Shown here piece by piece: positions 1 through 12,007 of a stretch of DNA of 64,000 nt. The stretch covers positions 4,533,037-4,597,036 of the forward strand of contig LR746272.1 of NCBI GenBank assembly GCA_902729315.2. Reading direction: 5' to 3'. A program made the translations under genes and the position numbers. Under the pieces are notes generated by a model. That model was not told where the DNA came from. It did no database searches and saw only the letters and a list, made by a program, of their open reading frames with translations. Numbering within the stretch: the first letter of the stretch is position 1; the number at the start of each line of letters is the position of its first letter. The stretch comes from Spirodela intermedia. Taxonomy: Eukaryota > Streptophyta > Magnoliopsida > Alismatales > Araceae.

Positions 1-360
1 CTCGCCTTTCGTTGATTCGGGGGTTATGTTCTAGTGCCGTCTTTCGATGGGTTCGTGATTTTCTGTGTCGGGGGCATCTTCTTGTGGACTCTTTGGATGG
101 GATCTTTATTTTCTTTGATTTGGACTTTCGGTTGCCTGCGGTGGTGGGGGTGGTGCGAGATTTCTGAAGAAAGCTCTGGCTTTCCTCCTTCCTCTTATTT
201 ATTTACCTTCTTCCGATTTGTTTTGCCGCTTCGTTGCTGATTCGATTTGATGTTTGGTCTGGGCAGGGGGATCTATCTTCTTCTTTAGACTTCCATCAGA
301 TTGCTCTCTGGGGACGGATGAGTGTTACAGTCTGGAGGAGAAAAGATTGAGCGTGTTGAA
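1..360. other. Unassigned left-edge sequence
   Basis: This stretch looks unlike the AT-rich transposon debris that follows it: it is T- and G-rich and has a splice-acceptor-like tract ending near position 267. It could be the 5' leader or an intron of a gene cut off by the window edge, later truncated by retroelement sequence that begins near 360. The 68-codon reading frame at 34-240 resembles no family I know. No function can be assigned. Confidence 0.2.
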
Positions 361-369
361 TCAAGGGAA

Positions 370-790
370 ACTTACTTCCTTATGAATAATCACCCTTAAG
401 TTTGTTGAAAAAGGCATCTTCAAGGAGTGAATTGGAGAGATCATCAACAAAAGCCATATGCTTAAAATGATTTCAGTAGTCGGTGACCATACCTTCCTAT
501 TTGATTTTTAGAAGGTACTGCCATAGTGAGCCAAAGTGATCAGAGTTGAATCAGGTTAGGAGGTGTTGCCCTAGATCATCTCAACTACAAAAAAAGGCTT
601 ATCAGTAGGTCAACCAAAACTAGTGGAGGGCAATGCCTTCCAAATGAACCCTGATAGTTTTGAGTTTCTCCATTATGTGTACTTCATCAATAGAGTAATG
701 AACACCAAACTCGAAGGACCCAACCTTCTAAATCCTGCCCATTGAAGAGAGGCAGCAAGAGGTGGTGCCCTCCATCTCCTAGTACTAAGC
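370..790 (-). pseudogene. Ty3/gypsy gag relic
   Basis: Read on the minus strand from about 775 downward, the DNA encodes PLFNGQDLEGWVLRV, a good match to the opening of plant Ty3/gypsy capsid domains (LPLFNGxDPxGW). Farther along, in other frames, come LEG.AL.WF-like and D-D-L-S-N-S-L-L-E-D-A-F-like blocks, in the order expected for that capsid. Several stops and frameshifts break it, so it is dead. No protease or reverse transcriptase could be attached to it. Confidence 0.55.
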
Positions 791-2432
791 TATTATATAG
801 GTGAGATAGATTGACCAATGAAGTATAGTGTCACTCATTGAGCTTGATCTCTTCACTCTCACGACACCATTTAGCATGGTGGAGGGTCATTGATTAGTGT
901 CCTCTATGTGGATACCCTCAATGTTGACACATGTAGTGTGTTTCGACACATACAGTAGAAAATTTATTTACTAATCATTCTTGAATGAGTTGAATCATAA
1001 TATACATCATGATTATTTTCATCACAAAATAAGTTTAATTAACAAATATTCAAATTATATACATTGATGATATCCTATGTAATTCTATGGCTAACAATGA
1101 CTCTAAGGAGTCATGCTCTTCAGATTTATTCTATTTTGAAGTAATCCAATGTAAATATTCACTGATTATAAGAATAGCATAATGTGTTTGAAATATGTGA
1201 CGAAGTTTCATGAATATTCTAAAAAACTAAAGTCACAAATGAGATTCAAGCACAACACAAGCATGTGAAGAATATAGTGTCAATATCAATTATTTGAGAT
1301 ATCAAAGACATATTATGATAGACATGGGATCTGAACTCAATAAGTATGTTATGCAAAAGCGAGAAAAATGATGACTGAATTATTCAAATCAAAGCATGGA
1401 CAAAATTTGACTTCCAAGCACTATAGTAACACATGAAAAATTAGTCGAGATATTTAACATAAAACATATAATCATTGAACTTAAGACTCTCCAAGTAACA
1501 ATGTTATACCACTCACATGAAACGAAAGAGATTGAGAAGTCATCACCATGTAACCTACACGATGACATGTCAAAATCCTACATGAAAAAAAATGATAAAG
1601 CTGAATGACCAAACTTCTACCTAACATTAAGTGAAAAATCAATCATTCAAGTTGTATGTATCTCCATATAGAAGCTTCAAAAACCACTTGATAGAGACCT
1701 ATATATTTCAAAGCAAATAAAGACTTAAGGTCAACCTCTCATATTCTTGACAATAAGATGTCATTAGAGTGTGTATACTAAATGACGTGCTCAACGACAA
1801 TATCCTAACTCGACCCTAAAGACAAAAATGTCCATTCATTAATTGAGTATCTCGAGACACGATATCAAAGACTCTAAGTGAGAAGATCTTAGTAGAAGTA
1901 TGATCGAAGATCAAAAGTTTAGATTCTAGATGTTAACTTGTCAATAGAAGACATTAACTAAAGATTAGTCAAATGATCTCCTCTTAACAAGACCGTAAAC
2001 AAATAAGAAATGCTCATTGATAAGGGAAGACATGTCATAGAAGATATTACCTTAATAGATACTTAGAAGTAAAAAGTAATTGAAGGTCACCATAACACAT
2101 GTGGAGTAATGAGAAGGTATTCAAAATAATGTAATCATTTCTATATGCTAAAGTGACATAGATCTATTGGAGTATAAGTAAAGAGCGTTGACAAGTAATG
2201 AAGTTAATATTAAATAAAAAAATATTCATCCATATCACTCATAAAAGTAAGAGAATCAATCCTACTCAATTCTCTATAAAACGTAACTATACACTTCAAA
2301 GACAGAATTAAAGTATCATCATTATCAATCATATGTAATAATGTAAAAAGTAATCAACTATATTAAAGACTATGTTTCTATGTCAAATCTTAAGAAAACC
2401 TAGGTGGTAAATGAAGAAAAGGTAAAGATAAG
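791..2432. other. AT-rich intergenic DNA, no gene seen
   Basis: AT-rich sequence with no reading frame over about 60 codons and no recognised protein match. It is probably old retroelement or intergenic debris continuing from the gag relic on its left, but no LTR ends or duplications could be identified. Confidence 0.4.
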
Positions 2433-3670
2433 TGACGTGACTTAGTCCTAAATTTTAAATTTATAAAACTAGAAAATATAATTTTTTAAATATTTAGAAG
2501 TATTTCTGAATAAATAAATCAATTATAATTCAATAAAACTTTCAAAAAATAGTGGTAATTTTCCAAGTCGATCATAGATATGTAATATAAAATCGGGTAA
2601 TTTAGAATTGTCCTCAAATAATACTATTTTCTATAAATTTTATACTAGGAAATAAAAATAAAATATATTTAAAATTTATGAAAAAGCGAAATAAGGATGT
2701 AGACGTCAGCACCCGGTAAGCACAAATCAAGCAAAAATAGAGTTTCATCTGACAATTCTTATGTAAGCGATTATAGACGATTTAATTGATCAAATTCATA
2801 TCTGTAAAAGTCGGAAGAATCGTAATGAAAAATAAAATATATCTTGGTAAATTTAAATCACATAAATTATCACTGAATGAAGCAAAAATTAAGTTGAAAG
2901 TAGGAAAATAGAGTTCCAATGTCGCTGCGGCAATACGTTGGTGATGCACTAGAATTTTAAGTGTTTAGAGGACCGTCGTGTAGTGTCCATAGCCTCGAAG
3001 GTTCTCCTTGGATAAGGACAACATAGGTAATCTCTAGATCTCCTTGCAAAGTCTAGAGATCAATAAAATGAGTCGTCGAATTGTCTCCGACTGCTATCAT
3101 ACAGCGGAGTGGAAAAATAGCGACTTTACGACTCTCTAATGGTTGTCACCCGACGAAGAGGAGTTGGATGGAGGTGGGACACACGTCAAGGAGCTTCATC
3201 CTCAGGTCCGTGCAGCAAGAAGAGGCTCTTCATCGCATCCGGTATGCTCTCAAGAGGTGGCGACTCATCTCCTAGTAGATCATCCTCTTCCCAATGATAG
3301 CTTATTCGTTGATTAATCAAAGATGCTTTACTTAATAGATTTGCAATCCTTTTATTATGAATCGTTCAATAATTTTAGTAACAATGCTCCACAAATTACA
3401 TTGACGAGATTTTCGTTGATGATCTAGTAATTCTAGTGACTTAATCCTTCATCGGCGATCTATAGAAAAGTCACGATAATCAAATAAAAAATATGAATTT
3501 TGGCTCTAGGAGGATTTAAACCCACACCATTTGCCTTGTCTTTTCTAAAGAAGGCGTGATGTGAGTTTAGTCTCACATCGTTTGTTCACCAAAGTTTCGA
3601 GCAAATATATAGTAATATTACATTTGCAATGAAATCCCTTTCTCGTGCATGCATGACCACTCTTTGCCCT

Positions 3671-5307
3671 TGATAAGTCTTCATTATCATGAGTTAATAA
3701 TTAGTAAATAATATAGTTTTAGCCTTAACTCATGATAAATAGACTTATATTTGTGTTAAAGAATGATTTTTGGTTTTCAATTGATTAACGTGAATTTTTG
3801 GGTAATTATGTGATTTTATACGATTTTTACAGTCTTACTTTTGAGATAAATGAAGAACAAGAAATAAAAATAAAAATATTGCAAAAATGGGGGGACCCGC
3901 TGGCCAGCCGTGCCCGCAAGCGGGTCGGAAGCGCAGTCGGGGAGTAAGTCGCGAGCAGGGGCTCGAGCAGCTTGGCTTGGGGACCGACTGGCACGCGTAC
4001 GCCACTCCCCTTCCACGTCACCGATGGCCAGCCGGTTGTGGGGCAAGGAGTGGTCATACACGCGAGAGAAGGGACTTTCGTCACAAAGCTAACATTACTA
4101 TATATTCGCCCGAAAAATCGGCGTACAACCGATGTGGGACTAAACCCTCGTCACACCTTCCTCAGAAGAGGCGGGCGACTGGCGCGGGTTCGAATCCTCT
4201 CAGAGTCAAAATTCATATATTTTTATCTGATTATCGCGACTTTCCTGCAGATCGCCGATGAAGGATTAAGCAACGAGAATCGCTGGATCATCGGCAAAAA
4301 TCTCGTCAACGCGATTCGCAGAGCATTGCTACTAAAATTGCTGAACGATTCGCAATAAAAGGATAGCGAATCTATCGAGTAAATCATCTCCGATTGATCG
4401 ACGAACAAGCCGTCGTCGGGAAGAGGACGATCCGCCGAGAGACCAGTCGCCACCTCCTGAGAGCGTACCAGATGCAATGAAGAGCCTCCTCTTGCTGCGC
4501 GGACCTGAGGATGAAGCTCCCTAACATGCGCCCCACCTCCATCCAGCTCCTCTCCGTCAGGTGACAGCCGTCGGAGAGCCGCAAAGTTGCCGTTTTTCCG
4601 CTCCGCCGGGTGACAGCCGCCGGAGACGATTCGACAACCCACTTCATTGATCTCTAGACTTCGCGAGAAGATCTAGAGATTGCCCACGTCGTCTTTGTCC
4701 AAGGAGAGCCTTCAAGGCCGTGGACACTGCATGACGATCCTCCCGAATGCTCAAGATTCTGGTGCATCGCCGATGCATCGCCGTCGTGACGCCATAACTC
4801 TGTTTTCCTGCTTTCAATTTAATTTACGCTTTATTTAGTGATACTTTGTGTGATTTTAATTTACCAAACTATACTTCGTTAATTACGATTCTTTTGACTT
4901 TTACAGATCTTAATTTGATTAATTAAGTCATCTATAATCGCTTACGTAAGAATCGCCGGGCGGAACTCTGTTTCCGCCTGATTCGCGTTCGCCGGGCGCT
5001 GACGTCATCCTGACGCCCGCACCCTTATTTCCTTTTTTTCGTGAATTTTAAATATATTTCCTTTTTATTTCCTAATATAAAATTCGTAAGAAAATCGTAT
5101 TCATTGAGAAAAATTCTGAATAATTACCAGATATTATATTACATCCCTATGATCGACCTGGAAAATTATCGCTATTTTTGGAATTTTTATTGAATTATAA
5201 TTGATATATTTATTTTGAAATACTTCTAAATATCTGAAAATTCGTATTTTCTAGTTTTATAAATTTTATATTTGCGTGATTTAACATACAACAACTAAGT
5301 CACGTCA
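3671..5307 (+). mobile_element. Family A solo LTR nested inside another family A LTR
   Basis: This 1,637-bp element begins TGATAAGTCTTC and ends AAGTCACGTCA, the reverse complement of the ends of the other four copies. The flanks GCCCT (3666-3670) and GCCCC (5308-5312) are a 5-bp target-site duplication with one mismatch. Deleting the insert restores the family A sequence of the outer copy. A TATA-like ACTATATATT lies near 4096, followed by the plant-LTR-like motif GATGTGGGACTAAA near 4132. CpGs are largely intact, so it is younger than its host copy. Confidence 0.9.
3673..3748. repeat. Terminal hairpin of family A LTR
   Basis: An imperfect inverted repeat with arms of about 24 nt (cores ATCATGAGTTAA and TTAACTCATGAT) surrounds a loop of about 29 nt. 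It sits two bases inside the LTR end. The same hairpin occurs at the equivalent end of every family A copy: about 5604-5679, 7987-8062, 10772-10847 and 42374-42449. Confidence 0.8.
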
Positions 5308-5686
5308 GCCCCACAACTGGCTAGCCACCAATGACGTGGAACGAGAGTGGTGCACACATGCCTCTATTAGTCTTAGCTTGAGCCCTTGCTCATGGCTCCT
5401 CCCCAACTACACTTTCAACTTGCATGCGGGCCTGGCTGACTAGTGGGTCCCGTCATATTTTTGCTATATTTTTATTTTTATTTTTTTCTTTATTTATCTC
5501 AAAAGTAAGGCTGTAAAAATCATATAAATTTATATAAAATTATATAATTACCCAAAAATTCACATTAATCAATTGAAAACTACTTTTCACACTTTAACAC
5601 AATATAAGTCTATTTATCATGAGTTAAGGCTAAAATTATATTATTTACTAATTATTAACTCATGATAATGAAGACTTATCAATAAG

Positions 5687-6263
5687 GCATAAGGTGTTGA
5701 GAGCCAAAAATCTACCGACAAAGGTTGTTGTTCTCTTATGAGAAATGTACTTAAACTTAAACACATGGTGCTATGAGTTAGGACATATCCTTGAGGGTTG
5801 AGATCTCTACAAAAATTGAACTATTATGTCGGGAGAGTTGAGCCGTTGAAGTAAATTATATTTTCATTGAAAATAGTAGAAATTTGTGAGGAAGATCCTC
5901 TAGTATTAAATGTAGCCCATAGAAGAGCGAACCAATATAAAATATTAACGTCCATTATCACTAAAAGTGAGGGAGAGAAGTCCAAAGGCCATTTGATGTA
6001 ATTATATATGCTTATTGAAGGTCACTTGAGGTTATCAAACATTAGAATAGTTTGAATTGAGCTAATGGTTTCTTTATCACGTGTCTTCATGTGAGCATGG
6101 CCTTCCTTGTTGTTGTCTTTGATTGTGTATTGGATGGTCCTAATGTTTTGCTATATATTAACTAGTACATTTTCCAAGTCATCTGTGTGGCTGCTATGGT
6201 GACAAAACTCGCCCTTTTTGTTGGTGGCCTTTAAACAATAATCTTTGTTGGTGGTCTACCAAT
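5687..6263. other. Retroelement internal debris, no intact gene
   Basis: Mixed-composition sequence between the outer family A LTR and the polypurine stretch before the family B LTR. If family B is in + orientation this would be the 3' end of its internal region, but no pol domain could be read through it. Confidence 0.35.
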
Positions 6264-6277
6264 AATCAAAGAGGAGG
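6264..6277 (+). other. Candidate polypurine tract before family B LTR
   Basis: The purine-rich AATCAAAGAGGAGG directly precedes TGTTAAAGC, the proposed LTR start. This is the usual arrangement of a polypurine tract and the start of a 3' LTR, and it suggests the left family B copy is the 3' LTR of a + strand element. Confidence 0.4.
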
Positions 6278-6394
6278 TGTTAAAGCTAGATTTATGTGTT
6301 TTAATTAGTTTTATTAATTGATTTTATTTTTTTAATTATAGAATAAAGATAAGATATATTGTTAATTTTAAAAGTCTGAAGTTAGAATACTTAG

Positions 6395-8064
6395 TGACGT
6401 GACTTAGTCGTTGTATATTAAATCACGTAAATCTAAAATTTATAAAACTAGAAAATATGAATTTTCAGATATTTAGAAATATTTATGAACAAATGTATCA
6501 AGTATAATTCAATAAAACTTTTAAAAATAGTGGTAATCTAAGTCGATCACAGGGATGTAATATAATATCTGGTAATTATTTAGAATTTTTTTCTAAGAAT
6601 ATTATTTTCTATGAATTTTATACTATAAAATGAAAGAAAATATATTTAAAATTCACAAAAAAAGGAAATAAGGGTGCCAACATCAAGATGATGTCAGTGC
6701 CTGGCAAACACAAATCGGGTGGAAATAGAGTTCCGCCCAACAATTCTTACGTAAGTGATTATAGATGATTTAATTGATCAAATTAAGATTTGTAAAAGTT
6801 GAAAGAATCGTAATGAAATGAAGTTATCTTGGTAAATTTAAAATCAATAATATCACTAAATGAAATAAAAATTAAGTTGAAAGTAGAAAAATAGAGTTTT
6901 GGCATCGTGCTAGTGATGCGTTGATGATACATCAGCGATGCACCGAAATCTTAGGCATTCGGGAGGATCGTTGTGTAGTGTCCACAGCCTCCAAGGCTCT
7001 CCTTAGATAGGGACGACGTGGGTAATCTTTAGATCTCCTTGCGAAGTCTAGAGATTAATAAAATGGGTCATCAAATCATCTCCAGCAGCTATCACCTAGT
7101 AGAGTAAAAAAATGGCGACTTTGCGGCTCTCTAGCGGCTGTCACCTCATGGAGAGGAGCTAGATGAAGGTGGAGTGCGTGTCAAGGAGCTTCATCCTCAG
7201 GTCCGCATAGCAAGATGAGGCTCTTCATCACATCTAGTACGCTCTTAGGAGGTGGCGACTTGTCTCCCAACAGATCGTCCTCTTCCCGATGACGGCTTGT
7301 TCGTTGATCAATCGGAGATGAGTTACTCGATGAATTCGTGATCCTTTTATTGCGAATCATTCAGCAATTTTAGTAATAATGCTCTGCGAATCGCGTTGAT
7401 GAGATTTTTCGTCAATAATCTAGCAATTCTAGTTGTTTAATCCTTCACTGGCGATCTACAGGAAAGTCGCGATAATCAAATAAATAAAATATAAATTTTG
7501 GCTCTGGGAGGATTCGAACTTGTGCCGATTGCCCCCCCGCCTCACCCCCCCCCCCCCACCCTTTCTAGGGAGGTGTGATGTAGGTTAAAAAAGTCCCACA
7601 TCAATTGTGTGACAAAATTTCTAGTGAATATATAGTAATACTACATTTCCAATCAAGTCCCTTTCTCGCGCATGTATGACCACTCCTTACCCTATAGCCG
7701 GTTGGCCACTAGTGACGTGGAAGAGGGGTGGTGCACATGTGCCCAATTGGTCTAAGCCACTCGAGCCCTTGCTCACGACTACTCCCTAACTGAGCTTCTG
7801 ACCCACTTGCAGGCTTGGTTGGCTGGGGGGTTCCCCCATTTTGTCTTATTTTTATTTTAATTTCTTTTTCTTCATTTATCTCAAAAGTAAGACAATAAAA
7901 ATCATATAAAATCATATAAAATCACATAATTACCCAAAAATTCACATTAATCAACTAAAAATCACTTTTCACACTATAACATAAATATAAGTCTATTTAT
8001 CATGAGTTAAGTCTAAAACTATATTATTTACTAATTATTAATTCATGATAATTAAGACTTATCA
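6395..8064 (-). mobile_element. Family A solo LTR inside family B LTR
   Basis: A 1,670-bp element with ends TGACGTGACTTAG and AAGACTTATCA, flanked by the perfect 5-bp duplication CTTAG (6390-6394 and 8065-8069). Excising it restores continuity with the uninterrupted family B copy at 14.0-16.2 kb. It carries a C-rich run at about 7530-7562 in the region where other copies have a short GC-rich segment. Many CpGs have become TpG or CpA. Confidence 0.93.
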
Positions 8065-8187
8065 CTTAGCATAATTTTTTATTATTAAAATAAGAAAATA
8101 ATAAAATTCTTCCACCTACTAGCAAGTTGTCACTCGACAGCTGCCCCAGAGGGGGGACAACAATCGAGTGGGTAGACTCAGACTGGA

Positions 8188-8373
8188 GGAGCCACGAGCT
8201 AGGCTCAAGTGGTGAAGGCCTCCCTCCACACACGTGTGCATCACTCCCCTTCCACATCTCGGTGGCCAACCCAAACCAAGGGAGCCACAAGCTGGGCTCA
8301 AGCGATGAAGGCCTCACTCTGTGCACATGTGCATCACTCCCCTTCCACATCCCGATGGTCAACTGGTCGTGGG
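8188..8373. repeat. 93-bp tandem duplication in family B LTR
   Basis: Two adjacent diverged 93-bp units (8188-8280 and 8281-8373) both contain the block CATCACTCCCCTTCCACAT. The right-hand family B copy has only one such region, so the duplication is specific to this copy or was lost from the other. Confidence 0.75.
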
Positions 8374-9101
8374 GCAAGGAGCACCCATACACACATACGT
8401 GCGCGAGGGTAGCCCATCTTATTGCCTTCTCCTAAGATGGTCTTGGGTATTATTTTATTTTGAGAGAAGAGATCTCTATTGATAGATGGTAGCTTTAGTT
8501 TATATTTGGTATATGTTTTGAAATATTTCTGATGTGGGACTAAATGTTTTCTAATCCAATGGTATGCAGAGAGCCACATCATCCGATTAGCTTGATCCTA
8601 CTACTAGCAAACCACCATGATACTAGATGTGTAAAGTAATCCATGGCAGTTTGCGAATTCGATGCTGCTTAGCATGCACGTGGCCTTAAAGGCTGATCTG
8701 ACGGCTATAGAGGTGCCACGATATCAGAACTTAAGTTTTTGATCAACAGTGGTTCATGGCAAGTTGATCCTACATTGCTCAGAGTGCCACATGACCAAGT
8801 TCATCTGATCTAGTGGCTTGTGAAGTGCCACAATACTAGCAACTTAAATTCTCACACATATCACCATAAGATATATAAAGATAATAATCAATTATTGTCT
8901 AGTAAAAAAGATATTATTGATTATTTTTAAAATCCTGACAGTAGTTGCGAATATGACAATTCATTCTTTCCTTCTTTTTCACGATCGACGTCTTCAGCAA
9001 TCAGCAAGCTTCTTCCTTCCTTCCTTCCCTAACTATACTCAAGGCCTCCAATGAGTGGTTAGCTCTTTTCTTCTCTCTTCATATGACGGTGACAGCATGG
9101 T

Positions 9102-10849
9102 TGACATGACTTAGTCATTGTATAGTAAATCACGTAAATTTTAAATTTATAAAACTAGAAAATATGAATTTTTAGGTATTTAAAAGTATTTTTGAACAAA
9201 TATATCAACTATAATTTAATAAAACTTCCAAAAATAGTGGTAATTTTTTAAGTCAATCACAAGGATGTGATGTAATATAATATCAGGTAATTATTTAAAA
9301 TTTTCCTCAAAATATTACTATTTTTTATGAATTTTACACAAAGAAATAAAAATAAAATATATTTAAAATTTACAAAAAAGGAAAATAAGGGTGTGGAAGT
9401 CAAGATGATGTCAGCACTCGGTGTACGTGAATTGAGAGGAAATAGAGTTCTGCTCGGTGATTCTTACAAAAGCAATGATAGATGATTTAATTGATCAAAT
9501 TTATATATATAAAAGTGAAAAGAATCATAACTAAATGAAGCATAACTTGGTAAATTTAAATCACATAAATTATCACTAAATGAAGTGAAAATTAAGTTGA
9601 AAGTAGGAAAATAGAATTCTGGCGTTGTGGCAACGATGCGTCGGCAATGTACCAAAATCTTGAATGTTTAGGAGGATTGTTGTGTAGTGTCCACAGCCTT
9701 GAAAGCTCTCCTTGGACAAAGATGACGTGGCCAATTTCTAGATCTCTTAGCAAAGTCTAGAGATCAATGAAATGGGTTGTCGAATCATCTATGACAGTTG
9801 TCACCCGGCAAAGTGGAAAGACGGTGACTTTGCAACTCTCTAGCGACTGTCACCTAAAGAAGAGGAGTTGAATAGAGATGGGACACGTGTTAGAGACCTT
9901 CATCTTCAGCTCTGCATAGTAAGAGGAGGTTCTTCATTGCATCCAATACACTCTCAAGAGGTGGCGACTCATCTCCTAGCTGATCGTCCTCTTCCCAATG
10001 ACAACTTGTTTGTCGATCAATCGAAGATGATTTACTCGATGTATTCGTAATCCTTTTTTCGTGAATCATTCAACAATTTTAGTAACAATGCTCCACGAAT
10101 CTCGTTGACGAGATTTTTGCTAATGATCTAGTAATTCTTGCAGCTTAATCTTTCACCGACGATTAAGAAAGTCATGATAATTAGATAAAAATATGAGTTT
10201 AGGCTCTAGGAGGATTCAAACCCACATTGGTTGCCCACTTGGATGAGAGAGATTGAAATAAGTACTCTAATACCTTTATCAAATGACGTCATCATAGTAT
10301 ATCTATGTTCTAAATAAGGAATATTGTAGGTATTAAAATCATCGAAGCCTTTTAGGAAAGGTGTGATGTGGGTTTAATCCCACATCGCTTGTGCACCAAA
10401 ATTTTGGGTAAATATATAATAATATTACATTTGTAATCAAATCCCTTTCTCGAACATGCATGACCACTCCTTGCCCCACAACCGGCTGGCCACCAATGAC
10501 GTGGAAGCGGAGTGGCATACACATGCCTCTATCGGTCTTAGCTGCTCGAGGCCTTGCTCATGGCTTCTCCCTAACTATGCTTCCAACTCGCATGTAGGCC
10601 CGATTGGCCGACGGGTCCCCACATTTTGTTATATTTTTATTTTTATTTCTTTTTCTTCATTTATCTAAAAAGTAAGACTATAAAAGTCATATAAATTTGT
10701 AGAAAATCACATAATTAGTAAACAATTCACGTTAATCAACTGAAAACTAATTTTCACACTTTAACATAAATATAAGTCTATTTATCATGAGTTAAGGCTA
10801 AAACTATATTATTTACTAATTATTAACTCATGATAATGAAGACTTATCA
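9102..10849 (-). mobile_element. Family A solo LTR inside family B LTR (second insertion)
   Basis: A 1,748-bp element with ends TGACATGACTTAG and GAAGACTTATCA. The flanks ATGGT (9097-9101) and CTGGT (10850-10854) form a 5-bp duplication with one mismatch. Family B sequence resumes after it. About 110 bp near 10228-10340 is absent from the other family A copies and may be a small secondary insertion. CpG decay is heavy. Confidence 0.88.
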
Positions 10850-11424
10850 CTGGTCAATCCCTCTTTTGGCACATCTCTCCAACAAACAACGCAGCGCTTC
10901 TAGATGATACTTCTATGACTTTTGGCATGGTGCGGCATGTTCAAATGAAACTAAGCCACCACACCAATGTCTCTAGTTGCCCAAGAGGCAGACTAAACTT
11001 GGGCAATGATTTATTTCCTATTTTTAGCATTTATATACCCTCTTCTATCATTTATTTATATTTTACGACAAGTTCTTTCTATTTCATACACGTTTCAATT
11101 GAAATGAGTAGAACTAATTTAAAACTTGATGAATGATCTTTGTTCTTCTTCTGAATCCTCCAAAATTCGTTTGAGATCAAGCTAAGATCATTTCTAACTT
11201 ATTTTCTATTGATTTTCGTAGTCAAATCTCAACATATTCATATTTCCAGCGTTCTGTGAATAACGAGTATTTTTTTATTTTTGAATGCAAAATCATCGAG
11301 ATTAAAGACTGATTAATAACCTTCAATGGTTAAAACAAGTTGAAGACATTTATGGCTGACCCTATGTCATGTGTGTGAATCCTCGAGTACACATTCATCT
11401 GAGAAAATGGGTTGAACGTATTTC

Positions 11425-11800
11425 TCTCTCTCTTCATTTTTCATCTTATTTCTCTCTCTCCCTCTCTCATAAGACCTCTCTTCTCTCTCTGTCTCTCGTG
11501 AGATCTCTCCCTTTCTCTCCCCCTCTCTTGATCGATCTTCTTCTATTTCTCTCCCTTTTGTGGGAGATCTCATCCCTTCTCTCTCTCGTGAGAGCTTTCT
11601 CTCCTCCTCTCTATTTCTCTTCCTTTCACCAAAGATCTCATCCCTTCTCTCTCTTGTGAGAGCTCTCTCTCCTCCTCTCTCTCTTTCTCTCCCTTTCACA
11701 AGAGATCTCATCCCTTATCTCTCTCATGAGAGCTCTCTCTTCTTTCTCTCTTCTTTCTCTCTTTTCCTCCTTTTTCTCCGCTTCTCTTCCTTTATTCTTC
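11425..11800 (+). repeat. CT-rich tract within family B LTR
   Basis: About 370 bp of almost pure pyrimidine made of imperfect CTCTCT runs broken by GTGAGAG-type motifs. The mirror tract lies at 14230-14500 in the inverted family B copy, so this is part of the LTR and not an independent microsatellite. Confidence 0.75.
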
Positions 11801-12007
11801 TCACCTCACCTTTCTATTTTATTATTTCTATTAACTATTAATAAAATATTTAAAATCACTTTATATATAAATTAAATTTGTTTTCACAACAGATTAATCA
11901 ATTTCCCTATGTTCGGCTTGAGACTTACTTCTATACTAGTATTTTATTAAGTCTTAGTTATAAATATTCTTAGATAGTGTACATTTAAACGCAACAGCAA
12001 GTGCACA

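Larger units (their letters stand above)
2433..5681 (-). mobile_element. Family A solo LTR (outer copy), interrupted by a second copy
   Basis: The outer element begins TGACGTGACTTAG and ends GAAGACTTATCA, and is flanked by the perfect 5-bp target-site duplication ATAAG (2428-2432 and 5682-5686). Removing the insert at 3671-5307 plus one duplicated target leaves about 1.6 kb. TG...CA ends, a 5-bp duplication and no internal coding region mark it as a solo LTR left by recombination between the two LTRs of a retrotransposon. It is strongly depleted in CpG compared with the inserted copy, so it is older. Strand is inferred from a TATA-like stretch and from a module shared with family B; the ends alone do not decide it. 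Confidence 0.9.
6278..12007 (+). mobile_element. Family B LTR, left copy, interrupted twice
   Basis: Excluding the two family A insertions (6395-8064 and 9102-10849 with their target duplications), about 2.3 kb of this interval matches the reverse complement of 14043-16178 along its whole length. Shared landmarks are the start (TGTTAAAGC), the GATGTGGGACTAAA motif near 8533, a TATA-like stretch near 8871, the segment ending at 11160 that precedes the CT-rich tract, and the end near 12001. It lacks coding capacity. Exact termini are inferred from where similarity starts and stops. Confidence 0.7.

Noticed and set aside
4186-4215. tRNA gene
   Set aside because: Only the T-arm/B-box part is present; no A-box, no anticodon arm and no cloverleaf could be drawn.
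11367-11841. Arg/Glu-rich and Ser/Leu-rich frames in the CT tract
   Set aside because: Translation of a pyrimidine-rich repeat; the same tract in the inverted copy gives different products.
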